Of a stretch of DNA of 64,000 bases, positions 44,462 through 53,305 are shown piece after piece. Position numbers and translations under genes: made by a program. Under the pieces are notes generated by a model that was given only the letters and a program-made list of their open reading frames with translations, did no database searches and was not told the origin of the DNA. Position 1 is the first letter of the stretch, and each line of letters begins with the position of its first letter. Origin of the DNA: JACJYE01 sp964432875 (GTDB lineage Bacteria; Bacteroidota; Bacteroidia; Chitinophagales; Saprospiraceae); contig CAYSPJ010000006.1 of NCBI GenBank assembly GCA_964432875.1, positions 1-64,000 on the forward strand, given 5' to 3'.

Positions 44462-45871
44462 TCAAATCCTTTCCAACTGCTTGAGGAACCATTCCTTCTC
44501 CGGCAGGGGCGAAGTCCGCTCGATTTCTTCCTTTAGCTTGTTCTTCTCGTCTTTGTCGTAGGGGTTGATGCGGATGAGTTTTCGGGTGTACTTGATGAGG
44601 TTGCTGTAAATGACTTTATGCGTGCCCAGCACCTCTTTTCGCCTCATGTACGTGCGCATGCTTTCCAACAACGACTCCAAAGCGTCGATTTCCTCTTCCT
44701 CAAAGTACATGATAATGAGCATAGACTTACTGTAGAGGTTGGTCAGGATGTCATCGAAATCGGACTGGGCCAGCATCCGCATGGCTTGCTTGTATTCCCT
44801 TTTGGCAAAGTGCAGTTTGGCCCGGGAGAACTGGACGAAGTTTTCCCGGTGTTGCAGCGCCAGATAATCCTGGTACTCGTCGATAAAGCTATTGATCCAT
44901 TCAAACTCTTTAAGCGCGGTACCCAGGTTGATGATGTTTCGGAAGGTGAAACGCGACAGCTCGTTTTGCTCGATCAAAATCTGATCTTCTATACCGTTGC
45001 GGTACAGCTCAAAGAGCTCCTTGCGCATCTCCGCATGCCCGAGGTTGATGCGGGCGACACAGTAATTGATGGCCATCAGATAGATATCCCGCAACTCGGA
45101 ATGGGGGAAGTAGTTCTTGTGCTTCTGGATTTCCTGCCGCAAGCTCTGGAAGTACTCCTGCCCCGATTCGTCGCTGATAGCTTTGTAACCATAATAATAC
45201 ATAGCGATGGCCGGATGCTGGAGGAAATCCCCCTTTTCGATAAACGCCAGCACTTCGCTCAAGAAACCAATATCATACTGGGCTTTGTAAACAGCCTGGT
45301 GGGCCAGCATCAAGCAAGACTGCCGCAATTTGTCGGCCAGGAAGGTGAGGTCCAAGGCGTCAGACATCTCCTGGAGGTTCATCTTCACCGTGCGCTTCTT
45401 CCCTTCCTGAAAAGTGTATTTCTCCAACTGCAACAAATATTCGTTGCGAAGATATTGCTCGTCCCGATAGGGGGCATTCTCCTGAAGCGTTTCTATAGAT
45501 TTGATGGTTTTTTGAAAAGCTTTATCTAGCTTTCGCTTGCGGTAAACACTGGACAAGGCCATACGGGAGCGCACCTCATCTTCGCGCAGTTCCTGATAAA
45601 TCAGGAATTCTTCCAGGCTTTTGAGCAAAAAGTGCATACTTTGGCGTAACTTAGCGTCTTCAAAAGCTTCGCCTGGGTAGATTTTAGAAAAAACCCTTTC
45701 TTTCTGGAGGAATTTGTCATCTGCCAGGTGCTCTCCGGTCAAGAGGTATTCAAATAGCAACACGACATCTTCCCGCTGGTTGTGCACTGGCGAGTTTAGC
45801 CATTTTTTCAAATCCCGGGCCTCCTTTTTAGAGAGGGTTTTCAATACCGTGATGAGATGGCTGTTTTCCAT
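44462..45871 (-). CDS. Large helical protein of unknown function, paralogue 2
   Basis: A 469-residue protein, all helical, related to the gene at 26260-27711 over its whole length (start KKEARDLKKWLNSPVHN; FHFLLKSLEEFLIYQELRE-like region; LGTALKEFEWINSFIDEY; final KEWFLKQLERI with KSWLLDEC). It has no signal peptide or membrane helix and ends 82 bp before the aroB start, so may be its leader gene in an operon. I do not recognise the family. Confidence 0.7.
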   Translation of the reverse strand: MENSHLITVLKTLSKKEARDLKKWLNSPVHNQREDVVLLFEYLLTGEHLADDKFLQKERVFSKIYPGEAFEDAKLRQSMHFLLKSLEEFLIYQELREDEVRSRMALSSVYRKRKLDKAFQKTIKSIETLQENAPYRDEQYLRNEYLLQLEKYTFQEGKKRTVKMNLQEMSDALDLTFLADKLRQSCLMLAHQAVYKAQYDIGFLSEVLAFIEKGDFLQHPAIAMYYYGYKAISDESGQEYFQSLRQEIQKHKNYFPHSELRDIYLMAINYCVARINLGHAEMRKELFELYRNGIEDQILIEQNELSRFTFRNIINLGTALKEFEWINSFIDEYQDYLALQHRENFVQFSRAKLHFAKREYKQAMRMLAQSDFDDILTNLYSKSMLIIMYFEEEEIDALESLLESMRTYMRRKEVLGTHKVIYSNLIKYTRKLIRINPYDKDEKNKLKEEIERTSPLPEKEWFLKQLERI

Positions 45872-46003
45872 GAATGTTTATTCAACAAAAACCAAAATTA
45901 TTTAAATCTATAAAAACATGTTTATCAACATAAAATTGCAAACAAACAACTTAAACTGGCTGCAAAAATACCCTTTTTTCTTCAACAACCAATGAATTTT
46001 GTC

Positions 46004-46035
46004 TTTGATTCCACTCCTAAAACCCAACATTTTTG
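46004..46035 (+). promoter_or_regulatory. Bacteroidota promoter TTTG-N20-CATTTTTG
   Basis: TTTG at 46004-46007 and CATTTTTG at 46028-46035 are 20 bp apart, the standard -33/-7 spacing; the next ATG is 46075. Confidence 0.55.
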
Positions 46036-46074
46036 TATCGGGAATAAAAGGTAACGGCCTAAAACAATTCGCTA

Positions 46075-49035
46075 ATGACGCAAGCTAAAGCATACAAATC
46101 TATCCTCCATAAATCTACCACCGCCAAGTTGCTCTTATTGGCCCTTCCTTTTCTTTGCGCGCTGCCGGCGGGCGCTCAAGGGTGGGAAAGGTACTTCGGA
46201 GGCAATAAGGAAGACCGGGGCCAAGCTGTTATCCAAACGGTTGACCAGGGTTATCTCGTTGTCGGCTTCAGCGAATCTTTCGGGGCTGCTGGCGACCAGG
46301 ATATCGATATCTACGCCATTAAAACAGACGTTGATGGCACCTTAATCTGGCAAAAGACTTTTGACGACGGCTTCACCGAATATGGGAATGCCGTACTACA
46401 AGCTGCCGATGGCAACTACCTCATCGCTGGCGACATCTCCTTCCTCAGCGCTCAGGGGCCTTTCCATGGCTATTTGCTGAAAATCACGGAGCAAGGGCAA
46501 AAGCTATGGCATAAGTCCTTTGCCGACCCTTCCGCTACCAGCCTGCGCATCAACGGCATCGCCGCTTCGCCCGACGGAGGCTACCTCTTGGTCGGCAAGG
46601 CCTTGATTGGCGGCCCTGCCCCTCACGAAGACATCCTGCTCATCAAAGTGGATGAAGACGGGGAGGAGGAATGGCGCCGCATCTTCGGCAGCGATCGCAG
46701 CGAGGAAGCCAAGGCCGTCATCGCTTACCAGGGCGGCTATGCTATTGCCGGCACCGAAGACAGCTTCCTGCCCCCTCCTATCGCCTTTGGCAACGATGTA
46801 GCCGTATATCGCCTCGATGCCCAGGGGCAAACGATCTGGAAAACGGCTATTTCCACCACCCAAGACGAAGCCGGCAACGACTTGGTAGCAACCCAGGACG
46901 GGAACTTCGTCGTGGCCGGCTACAGCGGCAACAACATGGATGCCGCAATATGGAAATTTGATCCCGACGGCAACATCCTCTGGGAAACCATCGAGGATGT
47001 TTTCGGTGGCGGCGATATCGCCAACGCCATTATTGAACTCAAGGATGGCAGCCTCGTCATCGCCGGCTTGACGGAAGTGACCGGCCTGAATACCGACTTC
47101 CTTATCGGCAAGTATGCCCCCGAGGGCGAACTGCTCTGGTTTAACCATACCGGCGATATTATTAATGCGGATGAAGCTCATGGCATAGCGGCTACTTCTG
47201 ATGGGGGTTATGTCATTACTGGTTCTGCCGGCTTGTTCCTGACCTTCATCAACAGCCTGGTGCTCACCCGTACCGATGGCGAAGGCAACATTTACACCAA
47301 TTATGTTCGAGGCAAAGTTTTCTATGATTTGAACGAAAACTGCACCCTTAATCCGGGCGAACCCTCACTAGCCAACTGGCTGGTACGCGCCAGCAGTGCA
47401 GAACTTACCTTCTTCGGCACCACCGATATCAATGGCAATTACAATATACGGGTGGATACCGGCGATTACGTCCTGGAAGCAATACCCATCAATGCTAATT
47501 GGGAAAGCTGCTCCCCCAATGGGGTCAACCTCACGCTGACTAGCTTCTATGACACCACCACGGTCAACTTCCCCATCAAGGCCATCAACATGTCCTGCCC
47601 TCAATTGGAAGTTGATATCGCCACGCCCTTCCTGGCACCTTGCAGCGATGTACCCTATACGGTGAGCTACGTCAACAATGGCCCGGCAACGGCCAATGAT
47701 GCCTACCTCGAGGTGGGGTTGAATGAAGACCTGACCTTCGTCAGCGCCAACGCCCCCTTTACCTTTGATGGCCAGGTGTATGCTTTTGAGCTTGGCGATT
47801 TGCCCCTCAATGCCGCCGGCAGCATCCTCATCAATACTCAGATGGCCTGTACTGGCATCGCCGAAGGGCAAGCCAATAGTGTGGTTGCCAACATATACCC
47901 AAATGAGATCTGCACCCCCCCTAACCCCAACTGGGATGGCGCCAGCATTAAAGTTGAAGGTACCTGCGTAAATGACTCCCTGCAGTTCTTCATCAGAAAC
48001 GTAGGCCAGGCAAGCATGCTTGAGCAGAAAAACTACTTTATCGTGGAGGACGACCTGGTGGTGTTCTTACAGTCCTTCAACCTGGGCCCCAATGAAGCTA
48101 TCCCGATTATGTTTAAAGGCGAGGGCGCTACCTATCGGGTAATCGCTGAACAATCTAGCGGCCACCCCGGCAGCACCTACCCGACGGTGGCCGTAGAAGG
48201 CTGTGTGGAAGGCGGAGGAGATTTCAGCACGGGCTTTGTTAGCCAATTCCCCGAAGATGACCTCAACCCCTTTTCCGCTATCACCGTAAATGAAGTGATG
48301 AGTAATATGCCAGCAGTGGCCCTCCTGCGCCACCCCAAAGGCATCCAGGACTCCATCATCGCTGCCAACATGGACCTTACCTATCGTTATGTCTTCAACA
48401 ACCTGGGCAACGAGCCCGTCAGCCGGGTAGTCATCCGCGATACTTTGTCACCTTTCCTCGATCCGGCTACCATCGTGCCAGGCGCCAGCAGCCACCCCTA
48501 TCGCCTGGAGGTGTACCATACGGGGGTCATCAAAATCAGCTTCAACAACATCAGCTTGCCGCAGAACCCAACTGGCACTGACCCAGAGGCCTACGGCTTC
48601 GTTGAATTGAAAATCGGACAGCAGCCCAACAACCCGCAGGGCACCGTGATCGAAAAGCAATCCTCGGTCATTTTTGACTACCAGCCCCCCGTGCAGACCA
48701 ATCAAGTGCGCCATGTCATTGGCGCCGAAGATCTCAGCCAGTTGATTACTATCCTGCCGACCGATATCAACGGCCCCGCACCGACGCCCAGGCTAAGCCT
48801 CCTGGCCTATCCCAACCCTTTCGTCGAGTCCGTCACGCTCGAGGTGGAAGGATGGGATAACGCCAAACCGCTCGACTTTACGGTGTTCAATGCCCAGGGG
48901 CAATTGATCCGTTATGATAAAATAAGCCAACAAGCTTATACCTTCCATCGGCGCGCGCTGCCGGCGGGCACTTACTTCTATGTTTTAAAATTTGAAGGAA
49001 AACATCTCGGCAGCGGTACTTTGATTATCCGCTGA
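46075..49035 (+). CDS. Large T9SS cargo protein with repeat and adhesion-like domains
   Basis: A 986-residue exported protein. The signal peptide (ends ALPAGAQ, about residue 35) is followed by a beta-propeller-like run of repeats to about residue 395 (VIQTVDQGYLVVGFSE, ASPDGGYLLVGKALIGG, TSDGGYVITGSAG). Next is an SdrD-B-like segment (GKVFYDLNENCTLNPGEPSL), then a DUF11-like beta region with EVDIATPFLAPC and PVSRVVIRDTLSPFLDP, and a T9SS type A tail (LSLLAYPNPFVESVTLEV ... LPAGTYFYVLKFEGKHLG). Secretion through the gldKLMN machinery is expected. Confidence 0.85.
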   Translation: MTQAKAYKSILHKSTTAKLLLLALPFLCALPAGAQGWERYFGGNKEDRGQAVIQTVDQGYLVVGFSESFGAAGDQDIDIYAIKTDVDGTLIWQKTFDDGFTEYGNAVLQAADGNYLIAGDISFLSAQGPFHGYLLKITEQGQKLWHKSFADPSATSLRINGIAASPDGGYLLVGKALIGGPAPHEDILLIKVDEDGEEEWRRIFGSDRSEEAKAVIAYQGGYAIAGTEDSFLPPPIAFGNDVAVYRLDAQGQTIWKTAISTTQDEAGNDLVATQDGNFVVAGYSGNNMDAAIWKFDPDGNILWETIEDVFGGGDIANAIIELKDGSLVIAGLTEVTGLNTDFLIGKYAPEGELLWFNHTGDIINADEAHGIAATSDGGYVITGSAGLFLTFINSLVLTRTDGEGNIYTNYVRGKVFYDLNENCTLNPGEPSLANWLVRASSAELTFFGTTDINGNYNIRVDTGDYVLEAIPINANWESCSPNGVNLTLTSFYDTTTVNFPIKAINMSCPQLEVDIATPFLAPCSDVPYTVSYVNNGPATANDAYLEVGLNEDLTFVSANAPFTFDGQVYAFELGDLPLNAAGSILINTQMACTGIAEGQANSVVANIYPNEICTPPNPNWDGASIKVEGTCVNDSLQFFIRNVGQASMLEQKNYFIVEDDLVVFLQSFNLGPNEAIPIMFKGEGATYRVIAEQSSGHPGSTYPTVAVEGCVEGGGDFSTGFVSQFPEDDLNPFSAITVNEVMSNMPAVALLRHPKGIQDSIIAANMDLTYRYVFNNLGNEPVSRVVIRDTLSPFLDPATIVPGASSHPYRLEVYHTGVIKISFNNISLPQNPTGTDPEAYGFVELKIGQQPNNPQGTVIEKQSSVIFDYQPPVQTNQVRHVIGAEDLSQLITILPTDINGPAPTPRLSLLAYPNPFVESVTLEVEGWDNAKPLDFTVFNAQGQLIRYDKISQQAYTFHRRALPAGTYFYVLKFEGKHLGSGTLIIR

Positions 49036-49047
49036 TTGGCTTAGGAT

Positions 49048-49078
49048 GCTCTGCCCGAAGTGGTTTGCCGGGCAGAGC
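49048..49078 (+). terminator. Hairpin after the large T9SS protein
   Basis: GCTCTGCCCG and CGGGCAGAGC pair over 10 bp, 11-nt loop, followed by ACCAATTTTTTTT; 12 bp after the stop codon. Confidence 0.75.
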
Positions 49079-49185
49079 ACCAATTTTTTTTCAGCTTGAA
49101 TACTTTTGGCGCAATATATTGCGTTTCAATAAAGACTTAGGTCGTCTTATTATTTCATGAGATTATGATTTGTTATTAGCATGAG

Positions 49186-49215
49186 GCTCCGCCGGGATGG
49201 CGGAGCTTTTTTTTT
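49186..49215 (+). terminator. Second terminator in the intergenic region
   Basis: GCTCCGCC-GGGAT-GGCGGAGC followed by nine T, about 110 bp after the first hairpin, with no gene between them. Confidence 0.8.
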
Positions 49216-49531
49216 GTGCTTTCTTACGAAAACAGCTACGCCCAAAACCCGCCAAAACGGGCAAGGAGATCAAAAAAAATACCTTCCTGTCTGCTGAACA
49301 GCAATTTCTCTCCCTCGAAAACAGGAAGTTTAGCCTACCTTTACGCCCTTGCTCGTGATTAGCGCTTGTCGTGGGTTTGGCTATTCAGGCGAAAGCGGGT
49401 AAATTTCGTGGCAAATGCAGTGCCATCCAAGCTTGGGGGTAAGGTGCCTTAGAGCTTGGCCAGCACATCGCAACGCTAAGCGACCGAAGAAGCACCAAAG
49501 TGCAGGGCAAAATCAAATCTGAGCCAGCGCT

Positions 49532-49539
49532 TAGCTTTG
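49532..49539 (+). promoter_or_regulatory. Possible -7 element TAGCTTTG
   Basis: Matches TAnnTTTG, 69 bp before the ATG at 49609. No -33 box at the expected distance. Confidence 0.3.
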
Positions 49540-49608
49540 TGGCATCAACGCCAACTTAGAAGTAAGGCTATTATCGATACTTTTTTGCTAACTTAAATTT
49601 TGAAATTC

Positions 49609-51459
49609 ATGAAAAAAGCACTTCTACTCTTCTCCTTCTCACTGCTGCTTGCGGGCCTGAGCGCACAAGAGCCAATTGTAATCTTCGAGGAACAATTCGA
49701 CGGCGGCATCCCCAGCGAGTGGGAAATAGGCCCGGGCGAACCGGCTGGTGCCGTATGGCAATGGTCACCTGACGGCCGGGCCAATACTGGCCAGGTCAAC
49801 GGCATGGCGGTCAACGCCCTGTTCTGGGGCATGCTCGGCGCCATTGAATCGCCATCCGTCTCTAACGGGTGCGCCATGTACAATTCTGACATCTATGATG
49901 GCGGCGGCACTGGCGTAGGCCAGGGCATGTTCCCGGGCACGCATTCCGGCACCCTCACTTCGCCTTCCATCGACTGCAGCGGCTACGAGTTCGTTTCGCT
50001 GAAAATGAACCAATATGCCCGCGCTAATGCCAGTGCTGTTTCCACTATCTTTGAAGTGAGCACCGATGGCGGGGCAACTTGGAATAACTTCCCAATCAAC
50101 CCCAACGTGGTTGGCAACGGCTCGACTCCCCGCAATAACGTGCTGTTGGTAGATATCTCTGAGGTAGCCGGCAACCAACCGGATGTCAAGCTCCGCTTTA
50201 CCTGGAGGGGCCGCTACTATTTCTGGCTCATCGATGATGTCCAGCTCATCGAAACCCCCGCCAATAACCTTTCAATCGGCGACTTCTTCTATGCTCCGGC
50301 CAGCTACGCCCAGCCTGCCAGCCAAATCGTGACCGATACCATGGGCTTCAATGCCGACATCTCCAACCGTGGCCGTGAGGCGCTGACCAATGTGACCCTG
50401 CGCGCAACGATCACCAATAGCGACAATGACATCGTCTTTCGTGACAGCATCGTATTGCCGGAATTAGCTGCTTTCACCTATGACTCCACCGTCGCCATCG
50501 AAAATGTCTTTGTACCAGAGACGCTGGTTGCCGGCGGAAGCTACACCCTCCGCTATGAAGTTTATTCATTAGACGCCCCGGACGATTTCGCCCCGGTTGA
50601 CAACAGCGCTTCTGCTCCTTTCATCGTGACCGAGACGCTCTTTTCCATGGATGATGGCGCGGGCATCGGCGGCGTACGCCCTGGTACTGGAGGTGACTAC
50701 AAGATGGGCAACTACTACCGCATCAGCCCGGTTTCGCCCAACGTAGTGGCCACCAACGCTATTTTCTCCTGCGGCCGCAATGCGGCCGATGGGCCTCTGA
50801 CCGGCGAGCAGTTGACCGTGCTGCTATACAAGGTCAAGGACAACGTGGACGCCAATTTTGACAACTTCAACGGCGCCGACGACGGCGACCTGGACCTGGT
50901 TGGATTCCAATCATACGAGTTTCCGGCAGGCTACGTCAACTACACCGATATCAACATAGACTTGCTTGACATTAATGCGGAGCCAAGTGTCCAACTCGAA
51001 GCCGGCGGCCGCTATTTTATCGTCGTGTCTTATGAAGGCACCGCCAACAACATCTTTGCCGGCAATGACCGGACCTTTAAATACTTCCAGATTTCCACTA
51101 TTGTTTTCACCTCCGAGTGGTTCCTTGGCGGCTTCGGCCCCGACCGCGCAGCGGTAGCACGCCTGGAAATCGCCTTGCCGGTTGATACCGATGAGGCGCT
51201 GCTGCCCGAAAGCAGCCTGGCGGTTTTCCCTAACCCGGCTTCCGACCGCGTGAATGTCGCCCTGGATCTGGACCACCAACAGGATGCTATGGTCATCCTG
51301 GCCGATATCAACGGCAAGATTGTCATGATGCAGGAATACCAGAATGTACAAAAAGAGAATTTCTCCTATGACATCAGCCACCTCCCGGCTGGTATGTACA
51401 TGGTGCGCATCGGTACGCTCAATGGCATCAGCACGAAGAAATTTGTGGTGGCCCGCTAA
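49609..51459 (+). CDS. T9SS cargo protein with choice-of-anchor-J-like domain
   Basis: A 616-residue exported protein; the ATG at 49609 begins a signal peptide (ALLLFSFSLLLAGLSAQ). The next region (EEQFDGGIPSEWEIG ... WQWSPDGRANTGQVNG ... SPSIDCSGYEFVSLKMNQYA ... FTWRGRYYFWLIDDVQLIE) has the jelly-roll pattern of choice-of-anchor J/MAM-like domains. Middle beta domains follow, then a T9SS type A tail (LAVFPNPASDRVNVALDLD ... LPAGMYMVRIGTLNG). Surface display or release through T9SS is expected. Confidence 0.88.
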   Translation: MKKALLLFSFSLLLAGLSAQEPIVIFEEQFDGGIPSEWEIGPGEPAGAVWQWSPDGRANTGQVNGMAVNALFWGMLGAIESPSVSNGCAMYNSDIYDGGGTGVGQGMFPGTHSGTLTSPSIDCSGYEFVSLKMNQYARANASAVSTIFEVSTDGGATWNNFPINPNVVGNGSTPRNNVLLVDISEVAGNQPDVKLRFTWRGRYYFWLIDDVQLIETPANNLSIGDFFYAPASYAQPASQIVTDTMGFNADISNRGREALTNVTLRATITNSDNDIVFRDSIVLPELAAFTYDSTVAIENVFVPETLVAGGSYTLRYEVYSLDAPDDFAPVDNSASAPFIVTETLFSMDDGAGIGGVRPGTGGDYKMGNYYRISPVSPNVVATNAIFSCGRNAADGPLTGEQLTVLLYKVKDNVDANFDNFNGADDGDLDLVGFQSYEFPAGYVNYTDINIDLLDINAEPSVQLEAGGRYFIVVSYEGTANNIFAGNDRTFKYFQISTIVFTSEWFLGGFGPDRAAVARLEIALPVDTDEALLPESSLAVFPNPASDRVNVALDLDHQQDAMVILADINGKIVMMQEYQNVQKENFSYDISHLPAGMYMVRIGTLNGISTKKFVVAR

Positions 51460-51483
51460 TCTATAAACGGCCTATTCCGCCGG

Positions 51484-51523
51484 AGCGGCTTTTCCCTGTA
51501 CAGGGAGAAGCCGCTTTTTTTTT
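51484..51523 (+). terminator. Terminator between convergent genes
   Basis: AGCGGCTTTTCCCTG, TA, CAGGGAGAAGCCGCT: a 15-bp stem with one G-T pair, followed by nine T; serves 49609-51459. Confidence 0.85.
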
Positions 51524-51579
51524 GCAGTTGGAATTAGGGGCGATCGCGTTGGTTTTTAATGATTTTCAAAGCGTATGCT

Positions 51580-52101
51580 TTACCCAAAAACCCACTGCAT
51601 CAGACGTTCCAGATAAGCTTGATCCGCCTCGTCAAAGGAAGCTTCCAAAGTGCTGTCCACATCGAATACGGCGATAAGGCTGCCATCAGGGCCAAAGACC
51701 GGCACTACGATTTCCGAGCGGGAGTTGGGGTCGCAGGCGATGTGCTCGCTGCCCTGAGCAAGGGCATGGGTATCGGAGACGATCTGGGTGCGACCCTCGC
51801 GGGCGGCTTTCCCGCAGACCCCGCGGCTAAAGTCGATGTGCAGGCAGCCCAGCGTACCCTGGTAAGGGCCTACCGACAGCCGCTGCGGGCCGCTTACCAG
51901 ATAGAAGCCAACCCAATAGTAGTAGGGCAGGTAGGTCTTGAGCAAACAGTTTATAGTCACCATTTTCAGGATGTGGTCCTGCTCTCCCGCCAAATTGGCT
52001 TCGATAGACTGGAGGGCTGCTTCGTAAGCCTCTCGCTTTGCCTCGGCATCCAGATTGACCGAAGGCTTGATGAAATAGGGCATTTCTGCTGATGCGCTCA
52101 T
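51580..52101 (-). CDS. Free methionine-(R)-sulfoxide reductase (GAF domain)
   Basis: A 173-residue GAF-type enzyme reducing free methionine-R-sulfoxide. Family residues are present: YYWVGFYLVSG, then Cys86 (GTLGCLHIDF), Cys96 (SRGVCGKAA) and Cys123 (HIACDPNSRSEIVVPV), followed by VFDVDSTLEASFD. In characterised fRMsr proteins these three cysteines act in catalysis and resolution. It is close to the TerC gene on the same strand, with 62 bp between. Confidence 0.9.
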   Translation of the reverse strand: MSASAEMPYFIKPSVNLDAEAKREAYEAALQSIEANLAGEQDHILKMVTINCLLKTYLPYYYWVGFYLVSGPQRLSVGPYQGTLGCLHIDFSRGVCGKAAREGRTQIVSDTHALAQGSEHIACDPNSRSEIVVPVFGPDGSLIAVFDVDSTLEASFDEADQAYLERLMQWVFG

Positions 52102-52163
52102 AAGGGTGATTTTATCGCTTTTGCATATTGCTATTCCAAGTCCTACCTGGCGACACTGGCCGC

Positions 52164-53111
52164 CTAGCCCTCCTCCTCCTTGGGCTTAATCCACATGGAC
52201 AGCAGCACCCCAGCGCTGAGGGAAACGATGATGACCGCCAGGGAGAGCCACTCCGGCAAATGCACATGATGGATGAGCATCATCTTTACCCCCACGTAGA
52301 AAAGGATGAAGACCAGCGCATGCTGGAGGTAGCGAAACTTGTCGATGATAGCCGCCAGTACGAAGTACATCGAGCGCAGGCCTAGGATGGCAAAGATATT
52401 GGAGGTAAAAACCAGAAATGGATCGGTGGTGATGGCGAAAATGGCGGGGATACTATCGAAAGCGAACATGATATCTGTCGTCTCAATTGCTATTAAGGCC
52501 ACGAAGAGAGGCGTTATCGCAATTACGCGCCGATGGCGCACTACGAAAAAATGCTCCTCCTGAAAGTTGCGAGAGACCGGGAAATAGCGGCGCAGCCAGT
52601 TGATTACCGGGTTTTTGTCGGGGTGGATGCCATCGTCGGCGGTCCACATCTTATAGGCAGAGTAGAGCAGGAAAGCTGCAAACACGTAGGTAATCCAGTC
52701 GAATTGCCGGATGAGCACCACGCCCAGGCCAATCATCACCCCCCGGAAAAACAGCGCCCCAAGGATACCCCAAAACAACACCCGGTGCTGATACTGCCGG
52801 GGCACTTTGAAATAGGTGAAAATCATGACCATGACGAAGATATTGTCCATGCTGAGCGCCTTCTCCACCAGGTAACCCGTCAGGTACTTGATGACAGCCG
52901 CGCCCCCGCTGAGCCCCGACTCGTTGTACACCCAGCCCTCCTCATAGGAAAAATAAATAAAGATACTGAACAGCAAGGAGACGGCAATCCAGATGCCCGT
53001 CCACCCCAGCGCCTCCCGGGCAGTGATGGCATGGGCGCGGCGATTGAAGACCCCGAGGTCCAGCGCCAGGAAGATGAAGATGAGAATAAAAAAACCTATC
53101 CAGGTTACCAT
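52164..53111 (-). CDS. TerC family membrane protein
   Basis: A 315-residue membrane protein with seven to nine helices. The ATG at 53111 (MVTWIGFFILIFIFLALDLG) is used. TerC signatures: EKALSMDNIFVMVMIFTYF, LFFRGVMIGLGVVLI and TPLFVALIAIETTDIMFAFDSIPAIFAI; these acidic intramembrane sites are linked with metal export (Mn2+) and tellurite resistance. The C-terminus is a short charged tail. No other tellurite genes are near. Confidence 0.93.
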   Translation of the reverse strand: MVTWIGFFILIFIFLALDLGVFNRRAHAITAREALGWTGIWIAVSLLFSIFIYFSYEEGWVYNESGLSGGAAVIKYLTGYLVEKALSMDNIFVMVMIFTYFKVPRQYQHRVLFWGILGALFFRGVMIGLGVVLIRQFDWITYVFAAFLLYSAYKMWTADDGIHPDKNPVINWLRRYFPVSRNFQEEHFFVVRHRRVIAITPLFVALIAIETTDIMFAFDSIPAIFAITTDPFLVFTSNIFAILGLRSMYFVLAAIIDKFRYLQHALVFILFYVGVKMMLIHHVHLPEWLSLAVIIVSLSAGVLLSMWIKPKEEEG

Positions 53112-53305
53112 GTCTAATTTTTCTGTGCAATAATTGAGACCACAAAACAACGATTAAGACACTCGCCCTCACAAATATTTCGACGGAATCCAGAAAAAAT
53201 GGCGAAATTAGCCCTTGCCGCGCCGCAGCGGGTAGCCGCTTGCTACCCCAGCACCGCTGCTCTTTAAAAAACGCCGCAAGGATACGCTTTTTCAAGCAAA
53301 ATCTT

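Larger units (their letters stand above)
49079..49608. other. Intergenic stretch between two T9SS cargo genes
   Basis: About 530 bp. It holds a second strong hairpin at 49186-49215 and a possible promoter at 49532. Between them is no ORF with protein-like composition, but the 49079-49185 part, lying between two terminators, could encode a small RNA. Confidence 0.4.
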
